From positions 5,937,140-6,001,139 of the forward strand of contig JAMKCF010000016.1 in the NCBI GenBank assembly GCA_023634235.1: 64,000 nucleotides of DNA, written 5' to 3'. The translations under genes were made by a program, and so were the position numbers. Within the stretch, counting starts at the first letter, position 1. The number at the start of each line of letters is the position of its first letter. The notes below the pieces were generated by a model, which was not told the origin of the DNA, ran no database searches, and saw nothing but the letters and a program-made list of their open reading frames with translations. Shown here one piece after another: positions 57,831-64,000 of this stretch. The DNA comes from Pisaster brevispinus (lineage: Eukaryota; Echinodermata; Asteroidea; Forcipulatida; Asteriidae).

Positions 57831-60800
57831 CAAGAAATTGCAAAACATTGGTCATACCTTGCAGCATCAGGACATCAGAAATTACTTATCTCCCATCCCA
57901 TTTGCTAGTGAAGATATATGAAATATCTGCAAAGCTACCTTTCTTATAGCCATAGTTGGCTCATTAGAAGAACAATGGTGATCACGGTAGAAATAACACC
58001 AAGAAATATTTGGAGATTTTAGGAATGCAGATGACTGGATGATTAAATGAAATCTGATGAGGTACAAAATCAACAAAACCAACACCTGTTTAGTAAATCT
58101 TGAAAATGAAAAGAACAAAGCAGTTTTGTTCACAGGTCACAAAGCATTCTTCCAAAACTCAATGTTAAACCTTCTCTCTATACAAAGTTATAAACAATGA
58201 GCTTCTGCTGTTATTTATTTGCTGCTTTATTTTACATTGACAGTCTCCTCGGTTAGTTTAATGCCATCCTTCAGGGCCTTGTTAATTTAGGTTACTTTTT
58301 CTTTGGGTTTAAGAGGGGTTAGGGGGGGGGGGTGTTGTCTGCGTCTGCGTAGGCGAGTGTGTACCTTGATCTACTTGAATTCCTTCAGACACATGTGGCA
58401 GAGGGAATGAGAAGCAAGTGATATTGTACTATATTGTGACAGTGTGGCTATTATTGGGTGCATGGGGCCACTCCAGGCAGCTGCGGGCCATGTCAGCATG
58501 GCGTCAGGCTGACATAACCTATCACCACATTCATCAGTTTGACCAGTCTACATCTTAAGATTCTACCATGTCACGCCACCACTCATCATTATCTTCATCA
58601 TTACTCCCTAGTCTGTCTGCAAACAATACATACGCCACTTTCTGCTTTTAAGGAGCAGTCTCAATTCAATTACCGGCAGCTAAAAACTCAACTTAACACA
58701 TAAATGCCTCTTAAAATAGCACAAAGTTTTCCAAATTGGCTCAATAAATTTAAGAACAAGTTCTAAAAACATTACAGTGAAATTGTTCAGTTCTTCTGCA
58801 CAAATAACACACCCAGTTGGAGGGAGAACAAGACACTTGGAGTATTCTATAGAACTCACTGATCAATTTGTCATAAAAACAAACTACCTCATTGTTAGAA
58901 AAACAGATACATTTAGTCTGTAGACATTGTTATTGTAAGCAAAGAAGTTGGCACCCAGTTTGTATTCAAATGTACAAAGTTGCACTTAAAGTGGGTTTAA
59001 TACTGATTACTGGGATACTTGTTTAAAATACTTACCACACTAATCCATTGCCCAAAGTAAGGCTTTGCGCTGCCATTCCATGGTTTTGTTTTGGTTGTTT
59101 TTCTTCTTTAGAACTACCGTTTACTTTTCCCTAATTAAGCCCCTAGCTGCCATTGAAAATGTCTTTAATAATGATAATAAACCATGAATATATGAAATAT
59201 ATTTATAACTGAAGCTCACACTCTTGCTGTACATGCTCTTAAAGTCAATGCACGCGTTAATATGGTTCAGTAAGAATGCATTGAGTGTTAAGAATACATG
59301 AGTGTGAGGACAGTACCAGCACAGTAATGGCACCATTTAATGCCCTCACAAACATCTTCCTGGGCATCAAATTGGTTTAGAAATCGTTTGTTTTCACATG
59401 AGAAACAAACCGCAGTAGTTTTTGCATTGATGCATTCTTCCCACAAAAGAACCACACAATCATAGCATCTTGAGTTATTCAATTAACACAGCAGAATGAC
59501 AAATGTAATATCTTTTTCCTGTTAAAAATCATCAAATAACGTAAAAATAAGGTGAAAAAAAAACCTCCAAAACAAAACAAAAACAAAACAGGTACACTAT
59601 TGTTGATTCGGTTTTAAAGAAAAAGCTTTACACAAAAATTGCATGACTTGCGTAAGAGTGGAATAAAGGATGCTTGGAATATCAGTATAGCTACCACTAA
59701 TGTAAAGTCTTGAGAAAAAAAGTTGTTTGTGAGTTTTCAACGGAAAATTAATTATACTTTATATATCTTTTTAAACATGAGAAATCATTGAAAAGGTGTG
59801 CGTATTACGTGTGTTTTCAGTATTTTTTCAGAGGGGCTTGTCATATAGGTCAAAAACCTTTGCACCTACGGTCTACATCAATGTTCCTCACTAGTTATCA
59901 GTGAAGTTTTGGTAGTGAAGACTTTTTCTTCCTTGCATGTTAAAGGAAGAATTAAAATTCAATGCTAGCACAGAATGTTGCAGCAGTAGGCCTATCATGG
60001 CACTGGGTCTTGATAATCTTTATATCATGGATTCTTTCATCTTTATCTTGGGTGTGTTTGTAAAGGTTTTATTAAGACATACTGGCTTTAATGTCTACAT
60101 GTCAAACAAATGAGCTCTGTCTATCAAACTAACTATGCTTGAAGGAATAAGCTGAATTTATAGGTGTTGTTAGAACTCCTAAATTTACTGTTCATCAGTT
60201 GACAATCTCAAACAAATCTGAACGTGAATTACATTTGATTTCTGACTATGTTTTCTTCCACATTGATCATTTTCTTGATTGCAAAGTTTCCTTTAGCGTA
60301 TCGCATACCCCAGTGCTAAGCGCCCCTCATCACAATGCATTAGCGTAGATTTATGTGAAGCCAGGTGAATTCATCAACAAATGCTGATGAGAGTTGATAC
60401 GGAGGAAGTCGGGCACTTAAGTACTCCATGAAAATAATGGCAGACCTAAAGACCATGGAATCAAAAAGCACAAAACAAGCATATGAAATAACAACATCTC
60501 GACAAATAGAACTTGACGTCCCATCATAGGTACAGTGAATGGAGAGCTAGCCTGGAATAGTGGATAAACAGGAGCCAGTTGTGTTGCATCTAAACTCTGA
60601 AGATTGCAAACTAATCTGCATACAGACCTAGAGAATCAAAACCTCACTGTGGTCACTAACTGACTAACAGAGAAATTCAGTAATTAAAGAAACTGAAAAC
60701 TAGTCAGTTTTGACTTGACATTTCAAGGGGGGGGGGGGGTCACTCTAACCTTCTGTTTTACCATGAAATGAATTTTCGTGCTATATGTTACATCAAAATA

Positions 60801-60880
60801 CTGATAATTCCAAAACAAAAATCAATCGCTGTGTTCAATATCCCCTTCACAAAATGCTGTGATAGACATACACATATTAC

Positions 60881-61085
60881 ATTAATCCAAGACTAGCTCT
60901 GTAGCTATGAAAATTCCCTCCTTCCTTATTAACAAAGAAAACAAAGATCAATCAAAATCGATAATCAATGATTTTGGATTGTGTTCCAAAGTGCCTGAGC
61001 CTAGTATTCTGTTACCCGTCCACATAAATTAATCCAAGAGTAGCTCTACAGCCAGTGAGTCCCCCTCCTTCTTTATTGACAAAGC
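60881..61085. repeat. Diverged direct repeat, period 147 bp
   Basis: ATTAATCCAAGA.TAGCTCT and CCCTCCTTC.TTATT.ACAAAG are found at 60881-60946 and 61028-61086. No other feature was seen in the unit. Confidence 0.6.
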
Positions 61086-61493
61086 ACACATGATATTGTG
61101 TGAATGGAAGTGCAGCTTGTAGGCAGCTTGCCTGCCATCTAGAATGCTAGAAGGATCACTGCCTTAATCCTAGTAAAGCTAGGTATTCATCCAACAAGCC
61201 TTGCCTGCCAGCTGTCTACTACAGCCTGTAAACCCACACACAGTATGCAATCCAGACCAATGATTCATTGGTTCTAACTGCCTAAATCGCCTCAGAATGC
61301 CTCCCAACAAATGCTCTGCAGTGGACTATGTGTCCATTTCAAGAATATAATGCTTATTGCACTTGACATGCAAATATCCCTTGCGAAACGAAGACTACCT
61401 TGCATCAAAATGAGATGCAATGAGACAAGGAGAGTGTTTCATCTAGCGAGCCGCCAGCCCTCCATTGGACAGAGGAAGGTATTTGAATGGCTT

Positions 61494-61611
61494 AGAACAG
61501 TCATAGGCTCATGAGGCAGGACGGCTGCAAGCCAAATGACAATGGGCTTAGAACATGTAGAACAGTCATAGGCTCATGAGGCAGGACGGCTGCAAGCCAA
61601 ATGACAATGGG
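61494..61611. repeat. Duplication of a 53-bp segment, period 65 bp
   Basis: AGAACAGTCATAGGCTCATG... through AATGACAATGGG occurs identically at 61494-61546 and 61559-61611. Perfect identity means a recent local duplication. Confidence 0.95.
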
Positions 61612-62984
61612 AAAACTGTCCGACTTAACCCTTTTACACAAGAAAAAAAAGATAAAGACAAATATTACCGACTTGCCTGTACCGTGTGATTTTGTGCCTT
61701 AGTGGGCGTAACCAGAAACTGGTGGTCTTGTTTCCCACTTGTTGGGCGGTTACAAGTGCACTTAATTAATATGCACAATACCACTGTTGGACTCGCTAAA
61801 TATGGACACACAACAGTTTGTGTGTATGAAAACAGGTTGTAAGCATTTGGAAGATTGAGGAAAGTCGAATAGGTGTGATAGTGTAAGGAAAACTGTGTGC
61901 AGATGGGCTAGCATAAACATTTTGGGGTTAAATAACCCAGTCTTTGCTGTGATTGGAACAACAGTCATGTCAGAGTTGATGAGGTGGTAAGCAGTTGTGA
62001 TTGATACTGACAGTGTGGTCTTCACAAATCTGCTTGAAGGGTACGCCAAATTGTACATGAATACAAAAAAGGGGGATGGGTTACTTTGAATTCTCCTAAA
62101 TGATCTATGGACCTGTCTGAGGAAAACTGAGGACAGTCACTTTATCACTCTAAGATGAGATGCTTGTTAGTGCACTAACAAGCATGAGCCATCTGAAGTA
62201 GCTGTTTCATTCTGAGACTAAGAATCACAAACAAATTTTTTTTTTTAAAGTGATTCAGTTATATCTGGCTGGTTTTGTAGCAGTAGACATGGGTCTTCAA
62301 CATAGATTAACTGAAATCACTATCTTACAATCAATTAACAAATATACCTCAAATTATTGACCTAAAGCTTTATTGATGTGTTCCAAGTTAGAAATGTGGC
62401 TTGTCTCATGTATTGGTTGCTCAGGGCCACCAAACAGGAAAATATGCCCGGGGTATAATTTGGGATAATTTCAACATCTTTGAATGTAACATTTGAATTC
62501 TGAACGAAGTACAAACAAATCTTGTCTCGATGTGTCACTGTGTCAGCCTGTATACCCATTAGACCAGTGTACATTCTGTACCTCTTACAGCATAATCCCT
62601 ATCCGTTCTTCACCCGGGGCTGCATGCCAATTAGGTTCCAGTCAATGGGTTTTATTGGACGAGACGGCACTGCACAACACGCATGTATCTTTTTCGCAGC
62701 ATCAAGTAGGTGGTTTGCACGCATAAACCCATAGCCACGTCGGACACCCAAACTGTTCAGCATTAGCATGAACAGTGCCCTCAATTGTTCAACTGATATT
62801 CAGAGCTCAATGAGTGATAGTTCCTTATAACATATTGTTCTATTGCGATGTATCATCTTTGTTAATTCTGTACCTCCAGTGTAAATGTACACAGATGATG
62901 CCTTAATGTTTTGTGGCAATTTACACTTTCATGTATTTGATTTTCACTTATTTACATTTGTACAGCAATACAATTATAACCTAG

Positions 62985-63127
62985 GATCAGGTTGCTTCAG
63001 TGGTTTCTTGCCCTGCCTTTCACCTCTGTGAACCCCCGGTTTGAATCCCAGCTCAGACCAGAGCCTTGCATGATGATTGGGTTTTCAGTCCCTACCTGAT
63101 TGCATGGGTTTTTCCTCCCACATCTAA
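62985..63127 (+). repeat. tRNA-derived SINE fragment
   Basis: An A-box-like TTGCTTCAGTGG (about 62992-63003) and a B box GGTTTGAATCC (63038-63048) sit at tRNA-like spacing. The segment continues ATTGGGTTTTCAGTCCC... ATGGGTTTTTCCTCC as seen in many SINE bodies. The DNA transposon at 63128 begins immediately after it. Confidence 0.5.
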
Positions 63128-64000
63128 AGCCCTTTTCACACGATGGAAAAAACGAACATTCTTTGCGAAATTTTACAATTTTTTGTAAAAAATTACAATT
63201 TGGGCTTCGTGTGAAAGAACAGTAATATTTTACATCGCCTACATTCCTTGCGAAATTTTCGCAAACCTTGCGAAATTTTGTAGTAGGTCCCGACCTCCGA
63301 CAAAATCTTACGCTAGCGTAATTTTTCGTAAGGAATCTAGTCAAACCTTCGTGTGAAACGATCCGTTGTTTATTGACCGACAATCCTCGCGAAAGCGGTA
63401 TTAACACGCATGCGTGAAGAAGCTTCGGGAGCCGACCTTTGTGTGTTTACACACCGTTACCGGGCACTGGTCACCGTTGCGACCATTTGCCACCTCCTCC
63501 GCGATTTCCCGCCAAACATGGCCGTTTTGGGTCAAACCATCCATTTTAGATTGGGTGGTTTCCTTCTCCATAATGTTTATCAAGGCAATCGTTTCCTCGT
63601 AGCACCAAGATTTCTTGGCCTTCTTACTCTTATCTTTGGTTGATGTCTTCGCCGGTCGTTTTTTGGAGGATATTACGGGCATAGTATTATGAATGGACTC
63701 CCCAACGTCTTCGTGAGTTTCAGCCATTTTGAAGAATGTTTACATGGTTTATTTTTTACCGACCGCGACACACTGTGCACACGCGACATACGTCATAATT
63801 TAACTGGTACTAGCGCTGTTTAAGAACAAAAACTCTATAGTTCAGTGGTAACCAGCTAAGTCTGTACTCTCGTCTCATGGAACGTGGTCACATTTTTACT
63901 TGGTGTCGTGTGAAAGCTTGCGAAAGCGGTCAGGCGTGGGATGACTTCAGCGCTCGTTAAATTCGTCGCAAGGAATGTTGGGGGTTTTTTTCTCGTGTGA
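63128..64000. mobile_element. DNA transposon, PIF/Harbinger-like, left end (runs off the window)
   Basis: The left terminus begins AGCCCTTTTCACACGATGG after a TAA. The window ends in the inverted form of a similar terminus: the last 38 bases, read in reverse, run TCACACGAGAAAAAAACC then ...AACATTCCTTGCGA, matching AACATTCTTTGCGA near 63151. Copies of TCGTGTGAAA recur inside (near 63209, 63349 and 63905), as subterminal binding sites often do. It carries a Myb/SANT-like reading frame on the minus strand. TAA next to the left end fits the TWA target preference of PIF/Harbinger, but the right flank is outside the window. No DDE transposase gene is visible inside the 873 bp shown. Confidence 0.6.
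63401..63727 (-). CDS. Myb/SANT-like DNA-binding protein of a DNA transposon (exon or fragment)
   Basis: A 108-residue frame lying wholly inside the inverted-repeat element that starts at 63128. The start has a good context (AAAATGG). Residues 1-30 are polar; a Lys-rich stretch around 22-39 (KDKSKKAKKS) could be a nuclear localization signal. From residue 40 the pattern SWCYEETIALINIMEKE, then VWREIAEEVAN and DQCPVTVC, resembles the trihelix/Myb-SANT domain (initial Trp, ET-L core, a second W-IAE helix, then a QC motif). Proteins with this domain accompany the transposase in PIF/Harbinger elements and bind the terminal repeats. The usual third-helix Lys-Trp-x-x-Leu after QC is missing; a GTAACG or GTCGGC near this point could be a splice donor, or the copy may be decayed. 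The family call rests on motif pattern only. Confidence 0.55.
   Translation of the reverse strand: MAETHEDVGESIHNTMPVISSKKRPAKTSTKDKSKKAKKSWCYEETIALINIMEKETTQSKMDGLTQNGHVWREIAEEVANGRNGDQCPVTVCKHTKVGSRSFFTHAC

Larger units (their letters stand above)
57456..62984. other. Non-coding tract
   Basis: Contains the CTCF-like site, two poly-G tracts (58323, 60726), the 147-bp-period repeat and the 65-bp-period duplication listed separately. No coding region recognised. Confidence 0.5.

Noticed and set aside
1..64000. CRISPR arrays, rRNA or prokaryotic operons
   Set aside because: No regularly spaced identical repeats, no rRNA-like conserved blocks, and gene density and repeats are eukaryotic.

Overview
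The window is AT-rich, almost gene-free eukaryotic nuclear DNA: long non-coding tracts, mono-nucleotide G/C and A/T runs, many short inverted-repeat DNA transposons, tRNA-derived SINE-like repeats and decayed LINE pieces. It looks like intergenic or intronic DNA of a metazoan, most likely a marine invertebrate; an echinoderm or another invertebrate deuterostome is a guess from repeat style only. No complete host gene could be supported.

The one well-supported coding locus is a complete Ty3/gypsy LTR retrotransposon on the minus strand (about 39141-45679). Its two 510-bp LTRs look identical, it is flanked by an AATAC/ATAC target duplication, and it carries a primer-binding site, a polypurine tract, an intact gag (44130-45107) and an intact pol (39990-44129). 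Pol runs protease, reverse transcriptase, RNase H, integrase and a C-terminal chromodomain, so the element is a chromovirus. Gag and Pol lie in the same reading frame, separated by one UGA stop followed by CUAG, a strong known readthrough context. An 8-bp stem-loop lies 41 nt downstream. No in-frame Met precedes the protease active site, so the layout points to Gag-Pol synthesis by stop-codon readthrough.

Region by region: 1-8490 is non-coding with degenerate local duplications (6175-6955) and a small hairpin element (4636-4754). 8491-9210 and 11723-12245 are non-autonomous DNA transposons with roughly 30-bp terminal inverted repeats. 10537-10662 is a 126-bp MITE. 11180-11250 resembles a LINE 3' tail. 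18944-19167 is a hAT-like MITE. 20197-20392 holds a 182-bp direct-repeat unit with a hammerhead-like core. 22545-23045 is a decayed LINE reverse-transcriptase 3' end. 23046-39135 is largely featureless apart from a possible Cys-rich exon near 32239-32418 and an inverted-repeat element at 37545-37670. 39141-45679 is the chromovirus. 46331-46875 holds a possible extracellular-domain exon, perhaps frameshifted. 51600-52720 is a cluster of four tRNA-like SINE copies, one split by a MITE (52135-52452). 57173-57455 is another MITE. 63128 to the window end is the left part of a larger DNA transposon encoding a Myb/SANT-like protein (63401-63727, minus).

Five of the DNA elements share a terminal signature of the form TTYAYACNA, three of them with extra internal copies of their terminal motif, which suggests related transposase recognition. 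The only genes that clearly work together are gag and pol of the chromovirus.
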